Assembly: GCF_000277125.1 (NCBI RefSeq)
Contig: NC_016946.1
Coordinates: forward strand, 434,001-498,000
DNA from: Mycobacterium intracellulare ATCC 13950
Lineage (GTDB): Bacteria > Actinomycetota > Actinomycetes > Mycobacteriales > Mycobacteriaceae
Direction: 5' to 3'
Length of the DNA stretch: 64,000 bases
Below are positions 12,400-20,636 of this stretch, one piece after another. Each line of letters opens with the position of its first letter. The stretch's first letter is position 1. The position numbers and the translations under genes are program-made. The notes beneath the pieces were generated by a model, which made no database searches, was not told the origin of the DNA, and saw nothing but the letters and a program-made list of their open reading frames with translations.

Positions 12400-13451
12400 C
12401 GCCGGCGTCGGAACTGACGCTGGGCACCGCCGTCGACTGGCAATTCGCGGCCACGGTCGGCCGGCGGCTGGCCCGGCCCGGGCCACCGTCCAGCGACTAC
12501 ACCCGCCGCCAGGTGATGGACGAACTGGTGGACGCGGCCGCCAAAGCCGAACCCCTGGTCCGTGACGTCACCGGCCTGGTCGCGGGTGGCGCCGTGCCCG
12601 CCGCGCGCATCGTCGACCGCCCGGAATGGGTCGCCGCCGCGGCCGAGTCGATGCGGGTGATGATGAACGGCGCCGAGAAGCCGCGCGGGTTTCTCACGGG
12701 CCGGGTCACCGGCGCGCAGACCGGCGCCGTCCTGGCCTACGTCTCGTCGGGGATCCTCGGCCAATACGACCCCTTCGCCACCGATAACGGGGCCAGGGCC
12801 GGCTGCCTGCTGCTGGTGTACCCGAACGTCATCGCCGTCGAGCGGCAGCTTCGGATCGAGCCGTCCGATTTCCGGCTGTGGGTGTGCCTGCACGAGGTCA
12901 CCCATCGCGTGCAGTTCACCGCCAACCCGTGGCTGCCCGACTACATGTCGCAGGCGCTGGGCCTGCTGACCCGCGACGCCGGTGACGACCTGGGGGAGGT
13001 GGTGAGCCGGCTCGCCGACTACGCCCGCAATCGCGGCAATCAGAACTCCGACGCCAACTCGGCGGGCATCCTCGGTCTGGTGCGGGCGGTGCAGTCCGAG
13101 CCCCAGCGCCACGCCCTGGATCAGCTGCTCGTGCTGGGCACGCTGCTGGAGGGCCACGCCGACCACGTCATGGATGCCGTCGGGCCGATCGCCGTGCCGT
13201 CGGTGGCCACCATCCGCCGCCGCTTCGACGAGCGCCGCCACCGCAAGCAACCGCCCCTGCAGCGCTTGCTGCGCGCACTGCTGGGACTCGACGCCAAGCT
13301 CAGCCAATACACGCGCGGCAAGGCGTTCGTCGACCACGTCGTGGGCCAGGTGGGCATGGCGCGATTCAATGCCATCTGGGCGGGGCCCGAAACGCTGCCG
13401 CTGCCCATCGAGATCGAAGAGCCCCAGCGATGGATCGACAGGGTGCTGTAG
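12396..13451 (+). CDS. Zinc metallopeptidase-like protein (DUF2342, zincin-like type 2)
   Basis: The protein is 351 aa. The zinc motif HEVTH is at residues 166-170, and a downstream EGHADHVMD stretch could give the third ligand. No signal peptide is seen, so it is probably cytosolic. Annotators often link this family to coenzyme F420 biosynthesis by genome context, but no enzyme activity is firmly known. It overlaps dacB by 4 nt and tilS by 22 nt, and the order dacB-DUF2342-tilS-hpt is the same in M. tuberculosis. Confidence 0.85.
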   Translation: MTPASELTLGTAVDWQFAATVGRRLARPGPPSSDYTRRQVMDELVDAAAKAEPLVRDVTGLVAGGAVPAARIVDRPEWVAAAAESMRVMMNGAEKPRGFLTGRVTGAQTGAVLAYVSSGILGQYDPFATDNGARAGCLLLVYPNVIAVERQLRIEPSDFRLWVCLHEVTHRVQFTANPWLPDYMSQALGLLTRDAGDDLGEVVSRLADYARNRGNQNSDANSAGILGLVRAVQSEPQRHALDQLLVLGTLLEGHADHVMDAVGPIAVPSVATIRRRFDERRHRKQPPLQRLLRALLGLDAKLSQYTRGKAFVDHVVGQVGMARFNAIWAGPETLPLPIEIEEPQRWIDRVL

Positions 13452-14392
13452 GCCGGCTGCGCGCGGCGGTCGAGGCGTTCGTCAAGACGCACCTCGCCGC
13501 CGTCGACCAATGGTGCGTGGCCTTGTCCGGTGGCCCGGATTCGTTGGCGCTGACCGCGGTGGCGGCCCAGCTGCGGCCCACCACCGCGGTGGTGGTGGAC
13601 CACGGCCTGCAACCCGGCTCGGCCGACGTCGCCGAAGCCGCCCGGGCGCAGGCCGTCGCACTGGGATGTGTTGCGGCGCAAGTGATTCGGGTGCAGGTCG
13701 GCACGGAGGGTGGTCCCGAAGCCGCGGCCCGCGCGGCCCGCTACGCCGCGCTGGCCGCCTACCACGACGGCCCGGTGCTGCTCGGCCACACGCTCGACGA
13801 CCAGGCCGAGACGGTGCTGCTCGGGCTGGGCCGGGGGTCCGGCGTGCGCTCGATCGCCGGGATGCGCCCCTACGATCCGCCGTGGTGCCGGCCGTTGTTG
13901 GGGGTCCGGCGTGCGGTGACGCACGACGCGTGCCGGGAGCTGGGCCTGACCGCATGGCGCGATCCGCACAACAGCGACCCCCGCTTCACCCGGACCCGGT
14001 TGCGCGCCGAGGTGTTGCCGCTGCTCGAAGACGTGCTCGGCGGGGGCGTCGCCGAGGCGCTGGCCCGCACCGCGACCGCGCTGCGGGAGGACGGCGAGTT
14101 GATCGACACGCTCGCCGCCCGGGCGCTGCCCGGCGCCAAGGCGGGCGATGGGCTACGGGTCTCGGCGCTGGCGACGCTGGACGCGCCCGTGCGGCGGCGC
14201 GTGATCCGGGCCTGGCTGCTGGCGGGCGGCGCAACGGGGCTGACCGACAAGCAGATTCGGGGGGTCGACACCCTGATCACCGCGTGGCGCGGCCAGGGCG
14301 GCGTGGCGGTGGGGTCGTCCGTGCCCGACGAGCGGTTGTTCGCGGGCCGCCGCGACGGCGTTTTGACGCTGTGGCGCGAACCGGTCGGCTGA
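13430..14392 (+). CDS. tilS: tRNA(Ile)-lysidine synthase
   Basis: TilS uses ATP to attach lysine to C34 of the tRNA-Ile with CAU anticodon, switching it from reading AUG to AUA. The 320-aa protein has the PP-loop S33-GGPDS38, [16 protein letters not shown], and [22 protein letters not shown]. This is the short actinobacterial form. The start ATG 13430 lies inside the previous gene, which implies coupling. It is the Rv3625c (mesJ) equivalent. Confidence 0.93.
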   Translation: MDRQGAVGRLRAAVEAFVKTHLAAVDQWCVALSGGPDSLALTAVAAQLRPTTAVVVDHGLQPGSADVAEAARAQAVALGCVAAQVIRVQVGTEGGPEAAARAARYAALAAYHDGPVLLGHTLDDQAETVLLGLGRGSGVRSIAGMRPYDPPWCRPLLGVRRAVTHDACRELGLTAWRDPHNSDPRFTRTRLRAEVLPLLEDVLGGGVAEALARTATALREDGELIDTLAARALPGAKAGDGLRVSALATLDAPVRRRVIRAWLLAGGATGLTDKQIRGVDTLITAWRGQGGVAVGSSVPDERLFAGRRDGVLTLWREPVG

Positions 14393-14448
14393 CCGCAATA
14401 TCGGGGCCGCCGTTGGTTATCCGCCCGCCGGCGTGGCACTCTGTGGGC

Positions 14449-15054
14449 GTGGCCCAGATCTCCTCGGCGATCACCCCCGCCCAGCCCGCGGAGCTCTACC
14501 CCGGGGATATCAAGTCTGTCCTGCTGACGGCGGAGCAGATTCAGGCGCGAATCGCCGAACTCGGCCGCGAAATCGGGGAGCACTACCGCGACGCCGCGAG
14601 CGAGACCGGCCAGGACCTGCTGTTGATCACCGTGCTCAAGGGCGCCGTGATCTTCGTCACCGACCTGGCCCGCGCGATCCCGGTGCCGACGCAGTTCGAA
14701 TTCATGGCCGTCAGCTCGTACGGATCATCGACGTCCTCGTCGGGTGTGGTGCGCATCCTCAAGGACCTGGACCGCGACATCCAGGGCCGCGATGTCCTGA
14801 TCGTCGAGGACGTCGTGGACTCGGGCCTGACCCTGTCGTGGCTGCTGCGCAACCTCAAAACGCGGCATCCGCGGTCGCTGAAGGTGTGCACGCTGCTGCG
14901 CAAGCCGGACGCGAAGGGAGCCCACGTCGACATCGCCTACGTGGGCTTCGACATCCCGAACGACTTCGTCGTCGGCTACGGCCTCGATTACGACGAGCGC
15001 TATCGCGATTTGTCCTACATCGGCACCCTGGACCCCAGGGTCTACCAGCAGTAG
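14449..15054 (+). CDS. hpt: Hypoxanthine-guanine phosphoribosyltransferase
   Basis: The 201-aa purine-salvage enzyme makes IMP/GMP from hypoxanthine/guanine and PRPP. The PRPP loop is [35 protein letters not shown] and the base-binding [13 protein letters not shown] near the C terminus agree with the family. GTG 14449 gives almost the length of the M. tuberculosis protein (202 aa). A -10-like CACTCT (14437-14442) lies 6 nt before that GTG. GTG 14443 is an alternative. The stop is followed at once by the 41-bp repeat. Confidence 0.93.
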   Translation: MAQISSAITPAQPAELYPGDIKSVLLTAEQIQARIAELGREIGEHYRDAASETGQDLLLITVLKGAVIFVTDLARAIPVPTQFEFMAVSSYGSSTSSSGVVRILKDLDRDIQGRDVLIVEDVVDSGLTLSWLLRNLKTRHPRSLKVCTLLRKPDAKGAHVDIAYVGFDIPNDFVVGYGLDYDERYRDLSYIGTLDPRVYQQ

Positions 15055-15110
15055 CTCGCGGCGATCGCAAGCGCGGCGAAGCCGGGCGCGGCGGGTCGCC
15101 GCCATCCGGC
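15052..15110. repeat. Third copy of the 41-bp repeat, between convergent hpt and lpqG
   Basis: The core at 15060-15100 is identical over 41 bases to the core at 10360-10400. The copy again starts at the stop codon of the upstream gene and fills a convergent junction. Flanks differ slightly (GCCATCC instead of ACCATCG). Confidence 0.95.
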
Positions 15111-15114
15111 CGGC

Positions 15115-15858
15115 TCAGTCCAGCTCCCACACGGCGGTGACCGAGAAGTTCACGGTCTGCTGGCCGGGCTCGAGCGGGACCATCGACGGCATGGCCCGCG
15201 GCGTCGGCGTCCCGACCGGCGGGGGGTTGCCGGTGGCCTCCGAGATGGACAGCACCCGGCCCAGCCGGAGCCCGGACAGCTGGGCGTACTGCTCGGCGCG
15301 GCCCTTGGCGTCGTTGAACGCCCGCGTGCGGGCGTCCTTGACCAGCTGCGAATCGTCGGCGATGGAATAGCGGACCGACCTGATCCGGGTGGCGTCGCCG
15401 CCCGTGCCGACGACGAGGGCCAGCAACCGCGACGCGGCGTCGGGTGGGTGGATCTTGACGGCGACGGCGTTGGTGGCGCGGTATCCGGTGATGTCGGCCG
15501 TGCCGCTGGGGCCGGGATTGTTGTACTGCGGCGCCAGGGTGACCTCGGTGGTGCTGATGTCCTTGTGGTCGACGCCGGCGCCGAGCAGCGCGTTGATGAC
15601 CGCCTGCTGACGGTCGTTGGTCTGGTTCATCGCGGTGGTGACGTCGGGGGCGGTGAATTCGATACCGACGTCGGCGGTCAGCGTGTCCGGGACGCCTTGC
15701 ACCTGCCCGGTTCCCAAAACCGTTACCTGGCGCGGGTTGGCGCCCGGGTGCGACGGGCTGGGCTCGTCGCATGCCGACGCCGCCGCGACGGTCAGGCCGG
15801 CCGCGGCCACCGCGATCGATCGGCGGACAAGGTTCGAGGCGTTGGTTGCGACCGGCAT
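15115..15858 (-). CDS. lpqG: Lipoprotein LpqG, SIMPL/DUF541 domain
   Basis: The protein is 247 aa from ATG 15858. It has a basic N terminus (NLVRRSIAVAAAG), a hydrophobic stretch, and a lipobox-like end ASAC with cysteine near residue 30. The rest is a SIMPL (DUF541) domain (VTVLGTGQVQGVPDTLTADVGIEF...). Members of this domain family are periplasmic and of unclear function. It matches Rv3623 in place. A start 10 codons upstream is possible. Confidence 0.85.
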   Translation of the reverse strand: MPVATNASNLVRRSIAVAAAGLTVAAASACDEPSPSHPGANPRQVTVLGTGQVQGVPDTLTADVGIEFTAPDVTTAMNQTNDRQQAVINALLGAGVDHKDISTTEVTLAPQYNNPGPSGTADITGYRATNAVAVKIHPPDAASRLLALVVGTGGDATRIRSVRYSIADDSQLVKDARTRAFNDAKGRAEQYAQLSGLRLGRVLSISEATGNPPPVGTPTPRAMPSMVPLEPGQQTVNFSVTAVWELD

Positions 15859-15940
15859 GCCTGGCACCCTAGCCCCTGGCCCCGCCATCCGTGTTGTGGA
15901 TTTCCGGTCAAGTGGTCGGTGCCGTGGCCCGGTTCCCGGC

Positions 15941-16156
15941 TCAGCCCGGCTCGTGGATGCGAATAATGATGTGCGAGAGCCAGTTTGACACCAGCACCAT
16001 GGCGACGAGCAGGACGATGACCACCACCAGGGGCAGCTCCAGGGCCAGGCTGAGCCATATCAGGGCGGGTGTTGCCACCGGACCCGCCATGAACCCGACC
16101 AGCACCGCGACCAGTTCCATTGCGCCGGGATGCGTTTCGGGTGTTGCTTGCGTCAT
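15941..16156 (-). CDS. Small membrane protein, unknown
   Basis: From ATG 16156 this is a 71-aa protein with two hydrophobic helices (MELVAVLVGFMAGPVATPALIWL and LPLVVVIVLLVAMVLVSNWL) and a short charged tail, IIIRIHEPG. The frame is open upstream to 16252, but the extra residues are polar and cysteine-containing. There is no clear ribosome-binding site. I do not recognise the family. It stands between lpqG and the MmyB-type regulator, both on the same strand. Confidence 0.5.
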   Translation of the reverse strand: MTQATPETHPGAMELVAVLVGFMAGPVATPALIWLSLALELPLVVVIVLLVAMVLVSNWLSHIIIRIHEPG

Positions 16157-16258
16157 GTCAGGACAGCCGGACGGGAAGTATGGCTCATGCGTCAAATGTT
16201 GCGGCGGCCGAGCGCTTGCATCCAGGACGCGTTGTTCCTGGTAGTGCGACACCCAGGC

Positions 16259-17116
16259 TCAGCCGGCGCCCAGTCGCAGCATGGCGGCCTCCGATGGCGA
16301 GCCGGATTCGGCCCAGTAAGCCACCAGCACGTGACAGGTCCCCGGCAGCACCATTTGCTGGTAGTTGAGCCGCAGCGCGCCGACCTCCGGGTGGTTGATG
16401 CCCAACCCTCCGGCGACTTCGTGCCTGACATCGTGGCGGGCCCACTGCTGGCGAAACCGCGGGCTGTGCTCGATCAACTCGTCGACCAGGTTGATCAGGG
16501 CCGGATCGGGACGCTGGCCGTACGTCGCGCGGAGCAGCCGGACCGCCCACGCGGTCAGCAACTTCCAGTCGCGGTACAACTGCGGCGAGCGCGGATCGAG
16601 AAACAGTTCCCGCACGGCGTTGGACCCGACCCGCAAGTGCGGTGACAACGCCGCCGCCGCCCGGTTCGCGACGACGACCGTCATGCCGGGGTCGACGACG
16701 ATCGCGGCCGCCCGTGGAAAACCGTCGAGCAGATCACGGAGGCCCGGATTCAATTGCTGCAGTGGCGCAATGCGCTCGGCCGATCCATGGCGCATGAGGT
16801 TTCGCATGTACACCACGGCGTCGTCGTCCAGTCGCAGCGCCCGCGCGATCGAAGTGAGCACCTGATCGGAGGGGTTGGTTTCGCGGCCCTGCTCGAGGCG
16901 GAGGTAGTAGTCGGTGCTGATGCCGGCGAGCACCGCGACTTCCTCCCGGCGCAGGCCGGCGACCCTGCGGCGTTCGCCCTCAGGCAGGCCGACCTCGCTG
17001 GGCCGGACCAGGCTGCGGCGCGCGCGCAAGAACTGCGCCAGAGCGGAACCATTGGCGGCCAAGGCAGTCAGCCGGTGAATGCGTCGCGCGCCAGCATCGG
17101 TGTTCCGTCCCGTCAA
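16259..17116 (-). CDS. XRE-family regulator with MmyB-like ligand-binding domain
   Basis: The protein is up to 285 aa. Residues about 24-95 form a Cro/C1 helix-turn-helix (LRREEVAVLAGISTDYYLRLEQGRETNPSDQVLTSIARAL), the typical opening of this actinobacterial class. The C-terminal half is an MmyB-like domain (PAAAIVVDPGMTVVVANRAAAAL..., ...LNYQQMVLPGTCHVLVAYWAE), related to PAS and thought to bind a small ligand, possibly a fatty acid. The only in-frame starts near the N terminus are TTG (17116 or 17062), so the exact start is uncertain. It is divergent from the PE/PPE pair across an AT-rich spacer. Confidence 0.8.
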   Translation of the reverse strand: MTGRNTDAGARRIHRLTALAANGSALAQFLRARRSLVRPSEVGLPEGERRRVAGLRREEVAVLAGISTDYYLRLEQGRETNPSDQVLTSIARALRLDDDAVVYMRNLMRHGSAERIAPLQQLNPGLRDLLDGFPRAAAIVVDPGMTVVVANRAAAALSPHLRVGSNAVRELFLDPRSPQLYRDWKLLTAWAVRLLRATYGQRPDPALINLVDELIEHSPRFRQQWARHDVRHEVAGGLGINHPEVGALRLNYQQMVLPGTCHVLVAYWAESGSPSEAAMLRLGAG

Positions 17117-17466
17117 GCTGCGGATACCTGCGTGGGCAGCATAGCCAGCGGGCGGATTCTGTCGGGAGGCGGGTCGTCCGGCGCCGGCTCACCGGTACCC
17201 CTAGCAAAGCAAAATCGGCGCTGCGGAGCGCTTATATACGAACATATATGACTCCAATCATATTGGATTACCGCGATATTCATGCCGAATCCAAAGAGTC
17301 GCAGCGGACGCGTCCAGCTAAATGAATAGTTGTCCAACCGGTTATGAAATAGCCGGCCGCAGGCTGTCATCACCCGAGGTTACCGGCCTAACGTGACGAG
17401 CGTCGGACTCGGCGCCGGTGATCGTCGCTGAAAGCTGGTTAATTGAAAGGGTTTTGAGGACTCACC
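17117..17466. other. AT-rich intergenic spacer between MmyB-type regulator and PE/PPE
   Basis: These 350 bases hold no gene. Bases about 17225-17350 are far richer in A/T than the surroundings and include TATATACGAACATATA-type sequence and two dyads. On the minus strand TATGCT (17143 to 17138) could be the -10 of the regulator. On the plus strand GAGGA (17456-17460), 6 nt before ATG 17467, is the PE ribosome-binding site. An AT-rich patch of this kind is a plausible Lsr2 target. Confidence 0.8.
17253..17267. promoter_or_regulatory. Perfect inverted repeat TCCAAT-CAT-ATTGGA
   Basis: Six-base arms flank a 3-base centre, inside the AT-rich spacer. It lies about 140 bp before the MmyB-type gene and 200 bp before PE. 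It is a candidate operator for the adjacent regulator; no binding data can be read from sequence. Confidence 0.5.
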
Positions 17467-17766
17467 ATGTCTTTTCTGACGGCACGGCCGGAAATTCTCG
17501 ATGCGGCTTCGCGTGAGCTGCACGGCATCAATGCCGCAGTGCAGGAGAACAATTCGGCGCTCGCCGTGGCGACGACGGCGGTGGCCCCCGCCGCCGCCGA
17601 TGCGGTGTCGATCCTGACGGCCGCCCGGTTCTCCCAACACGGACAGCTCTTCCAGGAGATCAGTGCGCAGGCGGCGGCGGTTCGCGAGCAGTTGGCGACG
17701 ACGCTTGGCATCAGCGCCGGTTCGTATGCCGCCACGGAACTCGCCAACGCCGCCGCGGTCGGTTAG
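17467..17766 (+). CDS. PE family protein (PE32-like)
   Basis: This 99-aa PE-domain-only protein starts [25 protein letters not shown], with Pro-Glu at positions 8-9. It ends with a [13 protein letters not shown] tail that contains the YxxxD/E type VII secretion signal. PE proteins pair with PPE partners as helical dimers and are exported by ESX systems. The PPE partner begins 11 nt after the stop. Order and size fit PE32 (Rv3622c). Confidence 0.92.
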   Translation: MSFLTARPEILDAASRELHGINAAVQENNSALAVATTAVAPAAADAVSILTAARFSQHGQLFQEISAQAAAVREQLATTLGISAGSYAATELANAAAVG

Positions 17767-17777
17767 GCGAGGACACG

Positions 17778-19016
17778 ATGCTGGATTTTGCGCAGTTGCC
17801 GCCGGAGATCAATTCCGCGCTGATCTATTCGGGGCCGGGTTCGGGGCCGTTACTGGTCGCCGCCGCGGCGTGGGGTGGCCTGGCCGCCGGCCTGCATTCC
17901 GCGGCTTCGTCCTACGGGTCGGTGATCGCGGGCATCGAGGGCGGCCCATGGCAGGGGCCCGCCGCGACGTCCATGCTCACCGCGGCCATGCCGCAAGTGG
18001 CGTGGCTGAGCGCCACGGCCGGACAGGCCGAACAGGCGGCGAACCAAGCGGTGGCGGCGGCGGGTGCCTACGAGGCGGCATTCGCCGAAACGGTGGCGCC
18101 GGCGGTGATCGCGGCGAACCGGGCGTTGCTGATGGAGTTGTTGGCGACGAACTTCCTCGGGCAGAACACCCCGGCGATCGCGGCCACCGAGGCGCAATAC
18201 GGCGAGATGTGGGCCCAGGACGCCGCCGCGATGTACGAATATGCCGGCGCGTCGGCGGCGGCGTCGACCTTGCCCGCGTTCGAACCGGCGGCGCCCACCA
18301 CGGATCCGGCCGGCGTCGCCGGTCAGGCCGCCGCGGTGGCCCGGGCCGCCGGTGCGAGCGGAAGCGACAGCGCGCAGGGGCTCGACGCGGTGCCCCAGAC
18401 CCTGTCGGCGCTGGCCGGGCCGACCAACACGTCCCCGTCGCCGGCCAATCCCACGCTGTCGTTCGGCGGGATCGGCATGAACCCCGAGGGCGACGGCATT
18501 GTCGTGGGGGGCCCGTTGGGGGATCTGTTGGAGGGCCTGACCGGGTCGCAAACCCTCGATGCCAGCACGCCTTTCGACGCCTTCATCCGGTTGATTTCGC
18601 CGACGCGGTTGTTCACCACGGCGTTCAAGGACATCCAAAGTCTCGCGCAGGGCTTCATGCCCGCCGCGAAGTCCGCCGCCGAGGGCGTCGCCAAGGCCGC
18701 GGAAGCGGCCCTTCCCGCCGTTTCGGGTGCGGGCCTGGGCTCGATCGGCGCGATCGGCGGGGCCGTCGGCAAGGCGGCATCGATCGGCGGATTGGCGGTG
18801 CCCGCCGCCTGGGCGAGTGCGGCCCCGGCGCCGCCGATCGCCGTGGCGCTCAATGGTGCCACCGCCGCGGGAGCCGTCGAACGTGCCACGAACGCGGTGG
18901 GCGGGGTGCCGATGGTGCCCGCCGCTGGGGCGGGGCGCGGCGTCGCGGCCCACTTCGTCACTCCCCGATACGGTTTCAAGCCCACGGTCATCGCGCAGCC
19001 CCCCGCGGGTGGGTGA
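17778..19016 (+). CDS. PPE family protein, SVP-like subgroup (PPE65-like)
   Basis: The protein is 412 aa. The PPE domain (about 1-175) begins [24 protein letters not shown], with PPE at positions 9-11 and the ESX chaperone-binding WxG-type turn at GGPWQGPAA. The C-terminal half is alanine/glycine-rich and carries an SVP-like motif, [11 protein letters not shown]. It is co-transcribed with the PE gene. In M. tuberculosis the equivalent pair is followed by esxW/esxV. Here the next gene is on the other strand, 4 bases away, and is unrelated. Confidence 0.9.
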   Translation: MLDFAQLPPEINSALIYSGPGSGPLLVAAAAWGGLAAGLHSAASSYGSVIAGIEGGPWQGPAATSMLTAAMPQVAWLSATAGQAEQAANQAVAAAGAYEAAFAETVAPAVIAANRALLMELLATNFLGQNTPAIAATEAQYGEMWAQDAAAMYEYAGASAAASTLPAFEPAAPTTDPAGVAGQAAAVARAAGASGSDSAQGLDAVPQTLSALAGPTNTSPSPANPTLSFGGIGMNPEGDGIVVGGPLGDLLEGLTGSQTLDASTPFDAFIRLISPTRLFTTAFKDIQSLAQGFMPAAKSAAEGVAKAAEAALPAVSGAGLGSIGAIGGAVGKAASIGGLAVPAAWASAAPAPPIAVALNGATAAGAVERATNAVGGVPMVPAAGAGRGVAAHFVTPRYGFKPTVIAQPPAGG

Positions 19017-19020
19017 CGCG

Positions 19021-20604
19021 TCAGAAGGGTGGGTCGTCGGGTAGGGGCTGCAGGGTGGGTTGGTCGGGTTCCCAGTCCGGGGGCAGTTCTTCCGGTTCTC
19101 GGGGGTCGTTGACCCAGGTGCAGTAGGGGCTGGTGCTCGGTGTTCCCTTGAACAGGAACAGCATGTCGCGCATGTGGTTTCGGAACTTGCGGGCCGCGAT
19201 CTCGTCTTTGCGGTCCTGTTCGAGCCGGCGGCGGGCCGCGTTGATCGGGCGCTGCTCGCGATTGTGGGTGCGCGCCTGGGTGATCCGCGCGCTGCGCTGC
19301 CGTGATCGGCTGCGTCGTCTCGGCTCGGGGGCGGCGCAGGCCGGGGCGCGCGCCGCCGGAAACAGATCCGCACCCGCCGGCGAGGTCCGGTAGATGTTGC
19401 CGGTCGGCGAGGTCCAGATCACGGTTCCATCGGCCAACTGTTTGTCGCGCCAGCCCCCGAAGGTTTTGAGCCGATGATGCTGGCGGCACAGGCATTTCAG
19501 GTTCTCCGCGACGGTGCGCCCACCCGCCCGCGGATCTTGATGGTTGAACGGAATGGTGTGGTCGATATCGCAGATCATCGCCGGGCGGGAGCATCCGGGG
19601 AAGCGGCAGGTCAGGTCGCGGCAGCGCACGAACCGTTCCAGCCCCGCCGGCGGTTGATAGCGCAAGGCCTCGACCGGACTGGTCACCGGGTTGGCCACCA
19701 GCACCGATGCGGCGGCCGCCAACCGGCGCACCTGCTCGGCATCGATGACCCCATAGCCCTCCAGATAGCCGGGCCCGGCGCCGTCGGCGTAGACGGTCTG
19801 TTCGCCGGCCATCACGTTGACGACCACCCGCGTCCCGGTCGGCTCACCTTCGCGAGTGTGCTCGCCGGCCCGGGTGGGGCAGTCGGCTTGCCCACACGCA
19901 CAGCCCAGCCGGCGGCCCTCGGCCAGAGCCGAGAGTGCGTCGGCGCGGCGCTGATCCATCGTCCGTGGATCGGCCGTGCACACCTGCTTGGCGAGTTGGG
20001 ACAGCCGGCGATCAAAGGCCGTCGCGGCGTCGGCGGCCACCGAACCGCGGATCTCGGCCATCCCGTTGTCCGCGGCGCTGATGGCGACGTAACGGTCCTC
20101 CTCGGCGGCCACCCGACGCTCCCGGGCGGCGTCGGGATCGGCGACCCGCACCGCGGCATCGACGGCGTTGACGATCCGCTGCCGCGACCAACCGTGCCAA
20201 TTCCCGATCCGGGCGGCCAATGACTCATCGAGCGTGGCGATCACCTCCCGGTCGGTGACCAGATCGGTGCGGGTGATGACCAAACGCACCGTGCGCCAAT
20301 CCGTTCGCCCCTCGGCCAACAGCGCCGCCACCCGCGGCAGGCGGGTATCGAGCGCCTCGGCGTGCGACACCAGAAAACTGGCACCCATCGCAGACAGGTT
20401 CATCACCGCGGCGACCTCGGCGGCGGTCTGCTCGAAACCGTCGATCTCGGCGTACTCCCGATCGGCCCCGTCGGCAGTGGCCACCCGATGCCGCAGCAGC
20501 GCCGCCACCGCCGCCAACCGCCGCGCCACCAGCATCGACTCCTCCCGATGCGTGGACTCGATCGCCGCCACCAGAGCGGCGGGATCCGACGGTACTTCGA
20601 ACAT
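19021..20604 (-). CDS. DUF222 / HNH endonuclease protein (13E12 repeat family)
   Basis: The protein is 527 aa. An N-terminal DUF222 domain (EVPSDPAALVAAIESTHREESMLVARRL...) is followed by an HNH nuclease module with cysteines (CRFPGCSRPAMICDIDHTIP, LKCLCRQHHRLKTFGGW). The basic C-terminal extension ends ...EPDQPTLQPLPDDPPF. ATG 20604 is preceded by TATAAT (complement of 20612-20617) with 7 nt between, so a leaderless start is likely. A perfect SOS box covers the start. Members of this family in M. tuberculosis are repeated genes, several of them DNA-damage induced. Their cellular role is not established; the nuclease activity is inferred from the motif. Confidence 0.9.
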   Translation of the reverse strand: MFEVPSDPAALVAAIESTHREESMLVARRLAAVAALLRHRVATADGADREYAEIDGFEQTAAEVAAVMNLSAMGASFLVSHAEALDTRLPRVAALLAEGRTDWRTVRLVITRTDLVTDREVIATLDESLAARIGNWHGWSRQRIVNAVDAAVRVADPDAARERRVAAEEDRYVAISAADNGMAEIRGSVAADAATAFDRRLSQLAKQVCTADPRTMDQRRADALSALAEGRRLGCACGQADCPTRAGEHTREGEPTGTRVVVNVMAGEQTVYADGAGPGYLEGYGVIDAEQVRRLAAAASVLVANPVTSPVEALRYQPPAGLERFVRCRDLTCRFPGCSRPAMICDIDHTIPFNHQDPRAGGRTVAENLKCLCRQHHRLKTFGGWRDKQLADGTVIWTSPTGNIYRTSPAGADLFPAARAPACAAPEPRRRSRSRQRSARITQARTHNREQRPINAARRRLEQDRKDEIAARKFRNHMRDMLFLFKGTPSTSPYCTWVNDPREPEELPPDWEPDQPTLQPLPDDPPF

Positions 20605-20612
20605 ACGTTCGA
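20597..20612 (-). promoter_or_regulatory. LexA SOS box TCGAAC-N4-GTTCGA
   Basis: The plus strand reads TCGAACATACGTTCGA. Both half-sites match the mycobacterial LexA consensus exactly. The site overlaps the TATAAT -10 box and the start codon of the DUF222-HNH gene, so LexA bound here would block transcription until DNA damage. Confidence 0.85.
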
Positions 20613-20636
20613 TTATAGGGGGCCCACTGACAAGTT

